NCBI GenBank assembly: GCA_030737835.1
Contig: JAUJYN010000025.1
Coordinates: forward strand, 930,001-994,000
Source: Acorus gramineus
Taxonomy: Eukaryota > Streptophyta > Magnoliopsida > Acorales > Acoraceae
DNA length: 64,000 nt
Direction of reading: 5' to 3'
The notes beneath the pieces are model-generated. The model was not told where the DNA came from. It ran no database searches and was given only the letters and a program-made list of their open reading frames with translations. Below, in pieces: positions 31,430-44,876 of this stretch. The translations under genes were made by a program, and so were the position numbers. The stretch's first letter is position 1; each line of letters begins with the position of its first letter.

Positions 31430-34400
31430 TGTTATATATGTGTCACTTTTAGCCTTCCGGGCACCTTTGGGACATTTCTGGCAGTTTTTCAATTTTTTTC
31501 ATTTTTCGATCGGAACCGCTAAAATTTTGGACTGTTAGCTATCGTCCTGAGTTTGAGGACTCCGATTGAAAATCTAACTGCATATTATGTGTCCTGGTGC
31601 CATTCCAAGCCACTCACAAAAATTTCATCGAATTCCGGTAACGTTTCAGAATTTCACAGTTCCGAAGCGTATCTAGATTTTGACCGAGCGAGAAGTCATT
31701 GAGAGACTTGACTTGGTCAATGTGGGCCCATGACTTGGTCAACTCTTTTGTATTTTGTGTGGTTCGGTTGACCCAAGTCAAAGCTTACTTAAACCTCACT
31801 TAGACCCCCCCCCTAATCCTAGCTTAACCTAATCTTTTTTTCACTAATTGAGGGTGTGAGAGTGTGTGATGTGGGTGTGGGGATAAATAAATCCCACGAC
31901 AACATTTGGGTCTCTATTCATCATCTTCTCCACTCAATCCCTCTCTCTTCCCTCCCCTTAAAAGCTCCATATGACCTAGCTTGGGTGCTTGAAACCAAAA
32001 ACCCTAAGAAGAGAAAGGTTAGGTCTTGACCCGATCTATCTTCCGGTGGTCTCGGATTCGAGTTCCCACATGTGTGACCCCCCCTAATGCCCTCTTTTCT
32101 CCTCTGATTTCAGCAATTTCGAGGGCTGAAGGAGATCTCGGTGGTGGTGGTCTTGGAGGCGGTGTTTCGGTGCGCGAAGAGCAACCGATCTTCCCTTCCT
32201 TCCTTTCCTTCCTTGGGTGAGGTTTCTTTCCTTCCTTTTCTTGTTTAGATGCATGTTAGGAGGGTGATTTTGATTGTTGGTGGCTGTTGGTGGCGGTTGG
32301 TGGCGGTTGGAGGCCATTGGTGGCCGTCGGGGAGATCGTAGGTTGGCTCGGGTAGGCTGGCAGCGCAGGCAGGCGGGCTGGCAGGCGCAGGGCTGGGCGA
32401 TGTCGGGCAGGCTGGCAGGGCACGCGCGTGTGCGGGCGGGCGTGTGCGCGGGCGTGCGCTCGGGTTGAGCAGGGTGTGCAGGTGCTGCGCGCTGGGCGCC
32501 GTGCGAGGGCGTGCGCGCGGAGCGCTGCGCAGAGGCGCAGTGCATGCCGTGTCACGCCCCAGGGCGACCGTCCCCGGGACGCGGCAAGCGTATACATGAT
32601 ATCAGTAGTCAATACAGGAGATCAATAACATACCATAAACAACAGCTAAAAAGACAACACAGACAACAAATAGGATGACATGATGTATACAGAGATAGCG
32701 AAAGCTAAAAAGACTGAATCTGTAAATCAACAACACATTACAGACTCGATACATAATCAACTGTCCTGTGAGAGCCAATATACACACAAACATCCAAATA
32801 CAATCCAAACTAGGTGCCCAAGCACGGAAATATATACATACAATAAAAAAGGATGCAGATGGCCTCAAAAACTCGCGGGACGGGGCGCTACTCCGCTACT
32901 GGTGCAGTCGCTCGGGGAGCTCCTCCTTCAAGTCCGCCTCGGTGATCACTGGAGAAAATAATTATGCGAGGGGTGAGCCACACGCTCAGTGAATAGCACA
33001 ACCCATGCATCACAGTTCATATTAACCACAATTAATCAGTAAAAACCTCAAAGTGGCATAATCAACACAAATCCAGTGGGTCGTTACATCGCCGAACCAC
33101 CACACCCTCACCCTCACCCTCACCCCTCAATAGGTGACAAAGGGTGTTGGGACTTAATAGACTGATAATCATCCTTACACAAATCCAGTGGGTCGCCACA
33201 TCGCCGGCCCACCACACCCTCACCCTCACCCCTCAATATGGTGACATAGGATATTGGGACTGACTAGGCTGTTGGTCACCCTTGGTCCACCGATAGTCTC
33301 TCCCCACTCCGTAGGCCGCTTGGCCACCCCCACATTCAGCACAGTCCGTCCCAAATCAGGAGGTGCCTACTGATGGGAGCCCCTGCACGGGACAGCCTTT
33401 CTAACGCTGAGGCAGTCTCTACACGGATCCAACGAAGGGAACAGAACAGCCTATCCATGCGCATATGATCCACTCGGATCCGCCGACAACACATCTCAAC
33501 AACTCTAATGTCTTGAATTCTTCAGAATTCCTCCAGCGCGCATAACCAAGATGCGGGGAACATATAAAATAATAAAGGGGAAAAGACACCTTGGGAGGGC
33601 AACCTGAGGTCCCGATATAGGACATCCCGCCAACCAAACAAGGAACACGGAGTACCCTAGCCCGAGTCTCAATGTTTACCTCGCAAGGCCCCTTAATATT
33701 CCCTAAGGCATGCTAAAGATATCATAAGTCTGCATTTAATTTAATAAATCAAACTAATAGGACGCATGCATAGGTCGAGGCTTTCCTAGCATGATAACAA
33801 GGTGACAGGATGCACGGCTCTTACACATATCCTAAGGGTGTAAGTCCCTAACATATAAAGTCTAGGGTGGCATGCAATCTACACACTAATCATGCTTACA
33901 CAGATTACATATTAACCAGTTAATATTAACTATGGTGCCCCAGAGGAGGACGGTATACGCCCAAGTGCATATAGCGCCTCCCAACTGGGTTGGGTTGTCC
34001 CACTCACCGATAACCGGGTCGTCGCGCGACCGTCCGTCAAGATCTGCAAGACAGGGTAATCAACTAGGTGAGTAAAGTACACAAAATACCACAAAAATAC
34101 ACTAAAAATTCCCAACACTCAGACATGCCCACACCCGGCTCGCCCCCCCCCCCCCCCCCCCCCCGCGCACCACCGGCTCGCCCAGCGCGCACCACCACTC
34201 GCCCCATCGCACACACCCGCACAGCGCTCTGCGCGCAGCACCAGTACGCGGCCCCCTGCGCGCGGCACGCACCGCGCCTCTGCGCAGCGCCCCACGCGCA
34301 CGGCGCCCAGCGCCCAGCGCCTAGCACCTGCGACCATCACCCGACGCCCAGCACCCGCGCCCAGCGCCCAGCACCCGCGACCATCGCCCAGCGCCCAGCA

Positions 34401-37206
34401 CCCGGCACCCAAGCGCACGCGCGCGCGCCCTGCCATCTGCTCCGCCTTCTGCACTGCCTGCGCTGCCATCCTGCCCGAGACAGCCAACCACCCTGCCCGA
34501 GCCACCCTACCACCTCTCACCGGCCACCAATGGCCCCTAACCACCACCAACCACCACCAACAGCCACCAACAGCCACCACACACCCAAAAACACCCCCTA
34601 ACATGCATCTAAACAAGAAAAGGAAGGAAAGAGAGCTTACCCAAGGAAAGGAAAGGAAAGGAAGGGAACCGGGAGCTCTTCGTGCACCGAAACACCTCCC
34701 CAAAGACCTCCACCACCAAGCTCTTCCTCAGCCCTCGAAATGGCTGAAATCAGAGGAGAAAAGAGGGTGTGAGAAGGGGCTAAACACGAGGGAACTCGAA
34801 TCCGAGACCACCCGTAGATAGATCGGGACAAGATCTAACCTTTCTATTCTTTGTTTTTTTAGTTTCAAGCACTCTAGGTAGCTCAAATCCAACAAAAAGA
34901 GAGAGGGGGAGAGAGAAAATCAAATGGAGAAGATGATGAATAGTGGGGGGCTAATTTTTAGATTCACTTAAATAAGTCAACACACTTAGATTAGGTTAAC
35001 TAGGATTAAGGCTTGATTAATTAGGTTTAAGTGAGTTTTGACTTAGGTCAACTCAACCACAAATAAAAACAAAAGGGGTTGACCAAGTCTATGGGCCCAC
35101 TTTGACCAAGTCAAGTCTCCCAATGACTTCTCGCTCGGTCAAAACCCGGATACGCCCCGGAACTGCGAAATTCTGAAACGTTACCGGAATTCGATGAAAT
35201 TTTTGTGAGTGGCTAGAAATGGCACTAGGACACATAATATGCAGTTAGATTTTCAATCGGAGTCCTCAAACTCAAGATGATAGCTAACAGTCCAAAATTT
35301 TGCGGTTCCGATCGAAAAATGAAAAAAACTCAAAAACTGCAAGAATGCTCCAATGGTTACCAGAAGGCAAAAAGTGACACATATATAACATGCCGTGCGC
35401 GAGGGGCCGCATGCAGGTGCTGCGTGCAAGACGCCGTGTGGAGGCGTGCGTGCGCGGTGAGGCGAGCAGGTGGTGCGCGCGGGGTGCGCGCGGGGTGCGG
35501 CGTTGAGGCGCAGGACGTGCGGGTGTGCACGCGAGTGCTGCGCTGGGGCACAGTGAGCACGCGGTGCACCCGGGGGGGTCGGCAGAGTGTCCGGGCGTGT
35601 GGGTAGGGGGCTCGGTAGTGCGCTGGGCGTGCGGGCCGGGGCTCGGCTGTGCGCCCGGGGCGGGTGGCCATGCGTACGGCTGCCCGGGGGTTCGGGAGTG
35701 AGTCGGGGTGCTCGGACTCGCGGGCGTACAGGCCGTATGTACGCTTGTCCGAGTGTTGTGTATTTTAATGTATTTTTGGATCTATTTGTGTATTTTACTC
35801 ACCGAGTTGATTACCCTGTCTTGCAGATCTTGACGGACGGTCGCACGATGACCCGGTTATTGGTGAGTGGGACAACCCAACCCAGTTGGGAGGCGCTATA
35901 TGCACTTGGGCGTATACCGTCCTCCCCTGGGGCACCATGGTTAATATTAACTTGTGTAATGTATAATCCATGCAAGCATGATTAATATGTAGTATGCATG
36001 CTACCCTAGACCTTGTATGTTAGGGACTTGCACCCTTAGGATATGTGTAAGAGCCATGCATCCTGTCACCTTGTTATCATGCTAGGAAAGCCTCGACCTA
36101 TGCATGCATCCTATTAGTTTAATTTATTAAATTAAATGCGAGCATATGTCTATTAGTATGCCTCAGGGAATATTAAGGGGGCCTTGCGAGGTCAACATTG
36201 AGACCCGGGCTAGGGTACTCCGTGTTCCTGGTTTGGTTGTCGGGATGTCCTATATCGGGACCTCAGGTTGCCCTCCTAAGGTTTCTTTTCCTCATGATTA
36301 TCATATATGTTCCCCGCATCTTGGTTATGCGCCCTAGAGGAATTCTGAAGAATTCATGACATTAGAGTTGTTGAGATGTGTTGTCGGCGGATCCGAGTGG
36401 ATCATATGCGTATGGATAGGCTGTTCTGTTCCCTTCGTTGGATCCGTTTAGAGACTGCCCCAGCGTTAGAAAGGCCGTCCCGTGAGAGGGCTCCCATCAG
36501 TAGGTACCTCCTGATTTTGGATTCGGACTGTGCTGAATGTGGGAGTGGCCAAGCGGCCTACGGAGTGGAGGAGAGACTATCGGTGGACCAAGGGTGATTA
36601 ACAGCCTAGTCAGTCCCAATATCCTATGTCACCATATTGAGGGGTGAGGGTGAGGGTGTGGTGGGTCGGCGATGTAGCGACCCACTAGATTGTGTAGTTC
36701 CTGCCACTTTGAGGCTTGATTATTTATTTGTGGTTGATATAATTGTGATGCATGGGTTGTGCTATTCACTGAGCGTGTGGCTCACCCCTCGCATAATTTT
36801 TCTCCAGTTATCACCGAGTCAGACCTGAAGGAGGAGCTTCCCGAGCGACTTCATCAGTAGCGGAGCAGTGCCACGTCCCGCGAGTATTAGAGGCCATTAG
36901 CATCCTTTCTTTTGATTATATGTATATATTTCCGTGCTTGGGCACTCGTTTGTATATTATTTGGACGTATGTGTGTATATTGGCTCTCACAAGTCAGTTG
37001 ATTATGTATCGAGTCTGTAGTATGTTTTGAATTACAGACTCAGTCTTTTAGCTTCCGCTATCTGTGTATATATCATGTCAGCCTTGCTTTCGTCTGTGTT
37101 GTCATTTTAGTTGTTGTTTAGAGTATTTTATTGATTTTCTGTATAGACTGCTGAGATCATGTATACTCTTGCCGCGTCCTGGGGACGGCCGCCCTGGGGC
37201 GTGACA
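31430..37206 (+). mobile_element. Forward alpha solo LTR (2931 bp net), TSD GAGAT, split by an inner LTR
   Basis: It starts TGTTATATATGTGTCAC at 31430 and ends GGGGCGTGACA at 37206. GAGAT flanks it at 31425-31429 and 37207-37211. Its own sequence is 31430-32549 plus 35396-37206. The break lies inside its GC-rich core. It has a TATA-like ATAAATAA at 31883 and its 36-nt block at 35828-35863. Confidence 0.95.
32550..35390 (-). mobile_element. Innermost inverted alpha solo LTR (2841 bp), TSD TGCCG
   Basis: Its minus-strand start TGTTATATATGTGTCAC is at 35390 and its end is at 32550. TGCCG flanks it at 32545-32549 and 35391-35395. The GC-rich core contains a run of about 22 C (34143-34164). It is the youngest layer of the nest because it interrupts all the others. 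Confidence 0.95.
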
Positions 37207-40092
37207 GAGATAACTGCCCAACGATGTCTTTAAACATCGATACGAGACCGGACCCAACAACTATGGGAACGGATGAACAACGAATGGGTCACGAGGCGAC
37301 GTGTCTTCACCTCATCCTCACCCTCACTCCCCGAAGGGAGACTCTTCGGACTTTTCGAAGAGACTTAGACTGTTCTGCACCCTTGGTCCACCGGTAGGTC
37401 TTTCCCCACGTAGCCTCTACCTGGTATACTCCCACGATCAGTACGCTTCCGAACACATCGGTGGTACCTACGGATGGGAGCCCTCTGTCAGGACAGCTTT
37501 TCCAACACCGGGGGGTTCCTACATCGGATCCAACGAAGGAGAGAATGATTCCATGCTCGCGATATCATTCGTTAGCCCTCTCTCGGGTAGCCTCTACCTG
37601 GTACACTCCCACGATCAGTACGCTCCTGAACACATCGGTGGTACCTACGGATGGGAGCCCTCTGTCAGGACAGCTACAACCCGGGCCTCTTCAACTCAGA
37701 TGACATTGGGAGTAAACATTCCATGTTCGCAAAGCAAACCCAATGGAAAAACACTACACTCGATAATCACATATCGATGATAGCGAACACTATTGTACTC
37801 CCACACAGTTGCGTCGCTCGGACACAGGGGGGTGTCACCCCCAACTACCGGCTTAACAATCCGATAAGATAATGAATTCTCCTGAATTCTGCACGAGTGC
37901 ATCACTTGGATGCACGGGGCGATTACATCGCTAGCGCTCTAACTAATAAGGTACAACCCGACAGCGGGTCATACCCACGCCTATTCTAGATAGGCCTAAT
38001 CAGCTTTTAACATGCGCATATAAATATATCCAGGAGAATTTTATATCAGCTATGTGCATGAACCATATGCACAATCATCTAATAATTATAGGGACACTCC
38101 CTAACATGGATTTACATCATAATAATTCATACAACATGCATACATGGTCATTAATCACATAAACATACAAAATATACTCTAACATCCGTTGGATATCGCC
38201 AACTTAAAAGAAAGGGGCAAGCGCGATCTCGCGCACTAACAGGTGCATGCCAATATTCCAAACGAACCTGAGTCGAGTAGGAAATCGCATCTACTTACTC
38301 AGTTCGTTCAGAGGGAGAGGGCGGGGAGATCATCATCTCATGAAGCTGGTCATAGCTTTGCCCCATTAGCATGGGCGCAACAACTACACCACGTCCTCGA
38401 GTCTTATCGCAAGGGAATATTAGGCAGGTGCCCGTTATTAACCCAGACTTAATCATGTTCAATATTCCAATTAATATGGTGGGAGTAGTATTACAATACT
38501 ACCTAAGGCATGCCATATTCTATACATCCATACACATTACCAAAAATACATGCCCATACTAGAGGGGCTCATGCAACACAATCATTCATACATAGATACA
38601 ATACATGTATATAAGCCTAGCATGCAAGATATCTACATATTACAGCTTAAGCATGGCCATACTACTTATCTACACAAGTAGTATAGCTAGGGGGGCCCAT
38701 CGATGTGCGACGCGCGTCGAGCGCATCCCGAGAGGGGGGGGGATTGGATCGAACCACTCACCGATACCCGGATCGCCGCACGTCCGGTCTATGAGATCTG
38801 CAAAACACAACCAATGATCCATAATTAAATTATGGAACCTCCTATCACACATATAAGCTTACTTCATGAAAACCCTAACCCCTGATACTTCCATATTATC
38901 ACCCAAGACACATGCAACCAACTCCTTGACACTCAACCAAGCAAAACTGCTAAACCTGCTGCAACCAGCCCTACTAATTGGTCTTCACAGCACCCAATAC
39001 ACTTCCAAAAATTATGAAATAAATCATGCACATTCTATGATATGCTGGGATCATAATCCATGAATACATTAGAACCTAATTTTGCCTCTACAAGCCCGAA
39101 ACAAATCATTTCCCGAAGCAGGTCAATTCCTACGCGAATCTGGACAGGTCATGCAAAACTGGTTCTAACTTACACCACAGATATCATAATGACCCCAAAT
39201 TTCATATATAACATCTAGACACATAGCTGATCAAATCATAAGAATACATAATCCTAAAAATATGCCTCTAAATACTAGATTCACTGAGATCTTTAAAAGA
39301 CAGTGTGCTGCCTTACCAAAATAGGGGAAGGGAAATGGGGAGATGCGGGGTTCTCGACACACCCACGACCACCTCTACCACCACCACCACTACCACCACC
39401 TCATCAGCCACTCCACCAGCCTTCCTTGGCTGAAAACAGGGGGGGGGGGGAAGGCATGAGAAGGAGCTAATGAGAAGAGAAACAACAACAACAACTACAA
39501 CACCCAAAGCTTGCACACACATACCTTTCTCTTTTCCTTTTAATGTTTCTTCTTCTCCTTCTTGTTCTTCTTTTATTTAACCCAAAAAAACAAAGAAAAC
39601 CAGGGAGTGAAGGAGAGAGTGAGAGGGAGAGGGAAATGAAGGGGACGCCCACCTCAAGCACACTCACACACACACACACACACTCACACACTTAGCATTT
39701 ATTTGAGAAAAAGGGGGTGGGTGGGGATTGACTTTGAGTCAACCCAACCAAACTAGAAAACAAAACCCATTGACCTAGTCAATGGTCTTCTTTGACTTGG
39801 TCAAAGTCACCCTTTGACACTTCAAAATCTGTCAAAACCCAGATACGATTCGGAACTATAAAATTTTGTAAAACGTTACCGGAATTTGAAAAAATTATTA
39901 TGAGTGGCTCAAAATGGCACCAGGACTCATAATATGCAGTTAGATTTTCAATCGGAGTTCTCGAACTCACGTAGGTGGCTAAAACCCAAAATTTTAGTGG
40001 CTCTGATTGAAAAATTAAAAAGGCCCTGAATGACCTAGAAGTGACCAAGGCTTAACCGAAATGGCTCCAAATGACACAGGCATAACAAATAA

Positions 40093-40572
40093 TCCAATAC
40101 TTATTTTTATCTATAAAAGGGGGGGTTGTGATGAGAAAGGGGGGGTGGGCAAATTCATTTCAAAAGCGTGAGAGAGAAAGAGAGAGAGAGAAAGAGAGGG
40201 AGAGAGCCTTAGTTGAGAGAGAAGGAAACCCATTTCCCCACCAAATTCCACTCTCCATAAAACCCCCTCTAACAATTGTCCTAAACCTCTCTTAGCCCTA
40301 ACCAAACAAATCCAAATTCCTACCTAAGTGCTGCCCAAATCCAAGAGAGGAAACCACCAACACCACTTTCAATCCTCACTACCACCACCCTAGCCAAAGC
40401 CAAAACACTTCCCTACCTAGGTTCTGCCCAAATCTAGAAAACTAAGAACAAGGTACCAAGCGGCTAGTCCAAACCAGCCGTCGGTCCCAAAAGGCTAGGT
40501 TCAAGTAACTGACGGTTTACTGTTATTTCTATATTTATAATTACTTGCTTTATTTACTTGCTTTACTCATAT
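40093..40572 (+). mobile_element. Continuation of the LTR begun at 30072
   Basis: After the right AATAA duplication, a TATA box (CTATAAAAGG, 40111-40120), G-runs, a GA-rich leader and Pro/Thr-like CCACC repeats follow. An AGCCGTCGG module like those at 30190-30545 lies near 40475, which supports the join. It ends where a beta LTR start begins at 40573. Confidence 0.45.
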
Positions 40573-40639
40573 TGTTACGCCTGTGTCATTCGGAGCCTTA
40601 TTTTTCGATCAAATTCGCTAAAATTTTGGCTTTTAGTTA
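40573..40639 (+). mobile_element. Start of an old beta LTR
   Basis: TGTTACGCCTGTGTCATT at 40573 matches the beta start. It is interrupted after 67 bases by the solo LTR at 40640 and resumes at 43229. Confidence 0.7.
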
Positions 40640-43228
40640 TGTTATATATGTGTCACTTTTAGCCTTCTGGTCACCTTTAGAACATTCTGGCAGTTTTTCC
40701 AACGCTTTCTTTTTTCGATCGGAACCGCTAAAATTTTGAACTTTTAGCTATCATGATGAGCTTGAGAACACCGATTGAAAATCTAACTGCACATTATGTG
40801 TCTTGGTGCCATTTCAAACCACTCACGAAAATTTCATCGAATTCCGGTAACGTTTCAGAATTTGGCAGTTCCGAATCGTATCCGGGTTTTGACCGAGCGG
40901 GAATGTCAAAGGGGGACTTGACCAAGTCAAAGAAGACTTTGACCAAGTCAAGTTTGACCATTGACTTGGTCAAATGGTTTTGTTTTTTTTGTGTGGTTGG
41001 GTTGACTCAAGTCAATCCCCACAAAACTTAAGTGTGTGAGTGTGTGTGTGTGAGTGTGTGTGCCCTAAAGTGGGCGTCCACCATTCCTTCTCTTCCCTTC
41101 TCTTCCCTTATTCATCTCTCTCAAACACAAATCCGTATCATCTCCTCTTCTTTATTTTCCCACATTAGAGGTAGTAGAAGGAAAAGAAAAAGGAAGCCCT
41201 AGAAGGGAAAAAGATTGGTAAGGGTGAGATCTATATTTCCATGGTTTTTGTTTGGTTTTCCCCTTTCTTTACCTCCCTCTCATGGCTTCTCCTCCCCATT
41301 GTTTTCAGCCATTTTTAGGGCTGAGAGTGGCTGAGGTGTTGGTGGTCTTGGTGGTGGCGATTTGGTGCGCGAAGGGCACCCGAGTTCCCTCCCTTTGTCT
41401 TCCTCTCCTTGGGTAAGTCCTTCTCCTCCCTATGCTTGTTTAGATGCTTGTTTAGGGTGTGTGATTGGGTATGCATGGTATGCATGGATGTTGGGGGGTG
41501 TGGGTGGGCTGAGGAGGGGGTGGAAGGGGCTCGGGCGCGCGTGCGGAGTCATCCGCGCGCGTGCGCGTGTGTCTGCGCGCGCAGGCAGGCGCTGGCCCGC
41601 GCAGACCGGCGCGTTGGCGAGCGCACACGCATACACACAGACGCGCGGGTGTGCGGGCTGGGTGCTGTGCAGGCGCGCAGTGTGTGCGGGTACGCGCTGG
41701 CTGGGCGCGTGGTGCGCGCGGGCAGGGGTGCGGCAGTGTGCTAGGGGCGCAGGGGCGCGTGCGGGCGTGCGCATTCGTGCGTGCGCGTGCGGGGGGGCAT
41801 GCGTATGGCTGCCCGAGGGTTCGGGAGGGTGTCGGGGCACTCGGACTCGCGTGCGTACGCGCGTGCTCGCATGCGTGCGGGTCCGTATGCATGCTTGTCC
41901 GAGTATTGGGTATTTCTAGTAAATTTCTTATGTATTTGTGTAGTTTACTCACCATATTGAATGCTCATGTCTTGCAGATCTTGACGGACGGTCACGCAGC
42001 GACCCGGGTTTCGGTGAGTGGGACAATCCAACCCAGTAGGGAGGCGTTCGATGCACGTAGGCGTGCATTGCCCTCCCCTGGGGCACCATAATTGTGTATT
42101 AACATGTAATAAATATAAAACTATGCATGCATGATTAATATGATGTATCCATGCCACCTTAGACTTTGTATGCTAGGGAAATGCACCCTTATATCATGTA
42201 TAGAGGCCTATGCATGCCCAGACACCAAGCCCCGAACTATGCATGTTCCCATCTAGTTTAATCTAATTAAATCAAAATGAGAGCATATAGTTACAAGCAT
42301 GCCTTAGAGAATATTATAACCTTGTTGTTATAATATATGTTTCCCCGCATCTTAGTTATGCGCCCTGGAGGAATTCTTGAGAATTCATGACATTATTAGC
42401 GTTACAAATCGGTGTCGACGGATCCAAGAGGATCGTATCCGTGTGAGTAGGCTGTCTTCTCCTTTTGGTTGGATCCGATGTAGGGACTCCCCGGCGTTGG
42501 CTGACCTGACAGAGGGCTCCCGTCCGTAGGTACCTCTGATGCGTCGGGCAGTACTGATAGTAGGAGTATACCAGGTGGAGGCTACGGAGTGTGGGAGAGG
42601 CTACCGGGTGGACCAGGGGTGGAGAGCGGTCTAGTATGCCCCAAGAGGCCCATGTCACCCCCAGTAAAGGGTGAGGGTGAGGGGGGGAGGTGGGTTGGCG
42701 ATGAAACGACCCACTAGAATGTGTAGTTGCTCCTGTGTTAGGGGCTATAAATTATTTAAGGTTAATATGAATTGTGATGCATGGGTTGTGCTATTCACTG
42801 AGCGTGTGGCTCACCCCTCGCATATTCTTTTCCTCCAGTTATATCTGAGTCGGATCTGAAGGAGGAGCTCCCCGAGGCACATCAGCAGTAGCGGAGCAGC
42901 GTCACGTTCTGCGAGTGAGAGGCCATCAGCATCCCCTTCTTGATTGTATGTATTGTTTATCCGTGCTTGGGCACACGTTTGTATTTTGATGTCGTTGTGT
43001 ATATTGGCTCTCACAGGACAGTTGATTATGTATCGGGTCTGTAATATGTTTATGAATTACAGACTCAGTCATTTGAGCTTCCGCTATTTGTATATATTAT
43101 GTCAGCTACCTTGTTGTCTATGTTGTCATTTTCGATGTTGTTTAGAGTATTTTATTGATCTCCTGTATAGACTGCTGATATTATATATATTTGCCACGTA
43201 TCGGGGACGGCCGCCCTGGGGAGTGACA
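40640..43228 (+). mobile_element. Solo LTR, alpha start (2589 bp), TSD AGTTA
   Basis: It runs from TGTTATATATGTGTCAC to GGGGAGTGACA, flanked by AGTTA at 40635-40639 and 43229-43233. It has the GC-rich core at 41530-41830, the 36-nt block at 41980-42015 and one GGGTGAGG array near 42670. It groups with the solo LTR at 26180. Confidence 0.95.
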
Positions 43229-43233
43229 AGTTA

Positions 43234-43733
43234 CCTGCGGGAGTTCGAATGATCTGATTGAAAATCTAACTGCATATTATGAGTCCTGATACCGTTTTGT
43301 ACTACCCATAAAAATTTTATCGAATTTCAATAACGTTTTGGAAAATATGCAGTTCCGAATCGCATCCGGGTTTGGTTGTTACCGGATTATAGGTGACTTT
43401 TCTCACCTACCCACTTTTGTGGCATTAAATACCCACCCTCTCACTCCCTACGTAGACCTATCTTTGGGTCTCTTTTTCACTCCCCCCATATGTTTGTGTT
43501 AATGCCACAAAGAGAAGAAGGAGATCAAGAAGGATGTAGTGCATGAAGAGGTGATCTTGAGGTGGGTTATGTGAGCCTGTGCTCCTAAGTGGCTGTCCCT
43601 CTCTCTTTCCCTCTGGTTCAGCAAAAAGAAGAGCACCCAAACGGAGGTTGTGGTAGCGGTGGTGGTGGTCGAGGTGGTTGCGGACATGCTTGCGAGACCC
43701 CACACCTCCCCCTTTCCCCTCCCCTCTCTTGGT
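43234..43733 (+). mobile_element. Continuation of the old beta LTR, 3' truncated
   Basis: The text after the AGTTA duplication continues the beta LTR: ATTGAAAATCTAACTGCATA near 43258, then leader, a TTCAG acceptor-like site near 43620 and a GGT-rich block (43650-43685). It ends at CTCTCTTGG, where other copies have the GGGTAAG donor. The GC-rich core and everything downstream are missing. Confidence 0.6.
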
Positions 43734-44876
43734 CGAGGCCTATATAAAGGGACCTATGTATGCCATTCCATCCATCAAAGTCACAAAGTGTGTATCCACT
43801 CAAAGAAAGAGTCTCTTGTGAGAGATAGCCCTGACGTCCTATTATTCCAGTAGCCCGAGTGCTTTTGTGGTGATAGAGTTCTAAGCCAGTTTCTGATTCA
43901 ACCTGAGCATGCACTATGTGTGGGCTTGCTGGATCCTGGGGGCGGTTCGGTTCATGATTTCTGCACGGGGAGGAGCCGAATAACGCCTTAAGCGTCGTAG
44001 TGGGCTTCGTCCATCCATTCATCTCGCACTCATTTTCATTCTCTCTATTGTTTCAGTATTTTTTTATGCTGAATTTTTTTAATTTTCACCATATTTTCAT
44101 CTAATCCTCTAACAAAGAACAAGCAGAGGATCTGAATTTGGGAGACGAGATCTCATGAACCCAATTTTCATGGCTAAATATTGGGGCGAGAAAGTGAAAA
44201 TGTCTAAAAAGTAATATTTGTGTGAGCCATAATTAGAAACTTTTACATTCTGTTATTATTCTAGAATACGTGTAGTAAGAAAGAGATAACTTGTTGATTC
44301 ATAGCGGAGGATAGAACTTCAACCCATTATTTAAGTACTTCTTGGACTCCATAACCTTGTAATTGGAGATTTTATGAATATGGTTAAGGTTATTAATAGA
44401 GCTGTATTGATAAATTGTAAGTATTATAGTGGAGAAAACACCAACCTCGTCTTGACCCTATGGTGATAATCAGATACTGCAACAGCAAAAGGATAAATTT
44501 ATGGTTTGAATGGTTTTGAGTGCTTCAGACAAGGTATTCTGATGTAGACAACACGGAGAATTCACCTAGATGAATGCATGAATGTGGGGACCGTGGGGTT
44601 ATATCTGGTTTACACTCAGAATATTCGAACCCACAATTGAGATTCATCTATTACATTGTACAGGACATTTAGATCAATTTAATTTTTTTCTCAATTCATT
44701 TCACCCCAAATAAAACTTATATATTTGATTTATGCTACACTCAAGTCTTTTTTTATAGTCTCAAACACTGTCTATATACTATGTTAGCCCCCTCCATTCA
44801 CAGTATTAAAGCATGTCTTGTTGGAAAAAATTTCGCATTTTCTATAACAGTGCTGTTACCTGTACCTCAGAAATTA
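43734..44876. other. Unassigned, with a TATA-like site
   Basis: CTATATAAAGG at about 43740 followed by a leader-like stretch resembles another retroelement promoter, but neither LTR end could be found. No convincing coding frame was seen. The rest is AT-rich. Confidence 0.35.

Larger units (their letters stand above)
30642..40087 (-). mobile_element. Inverted beta solo LTR (3664 bp net), TSD AATAA, split by nested LTRs
   Basis: Its minus-strand start TGTTATGCCTGTGTCATT is at 40087 and its end (TGTCACGCCCC read forward) is at 30642. AATAA flanks it at 30637-30641 and 40088-40092. Its own sequence is 30642-31429 plus 37212-40087; the rest is the nested solo LTR 31430-37206. It is the most diverged member of the nest, yet its 36-nt block (inverted near 38760-38800) keeps length and splice-like borders. 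A 177-bp tandem duplication lies at about 37411-37680. Confidence 0.93.

Noticed and set aside
37301-37780. 159-residue frame with a repeated peptide
   Set aside because: It is produced by a 177-bp tandem duplication inside an inverted LTR and is antisense to the element; there is no start context or family match.
43734-44160. A possible copia-type LTR with TATA box and leader
   Set aside because: No TG...CA ends, primer site, polypurine tract or target duplication could be found, so it was left unassigned.
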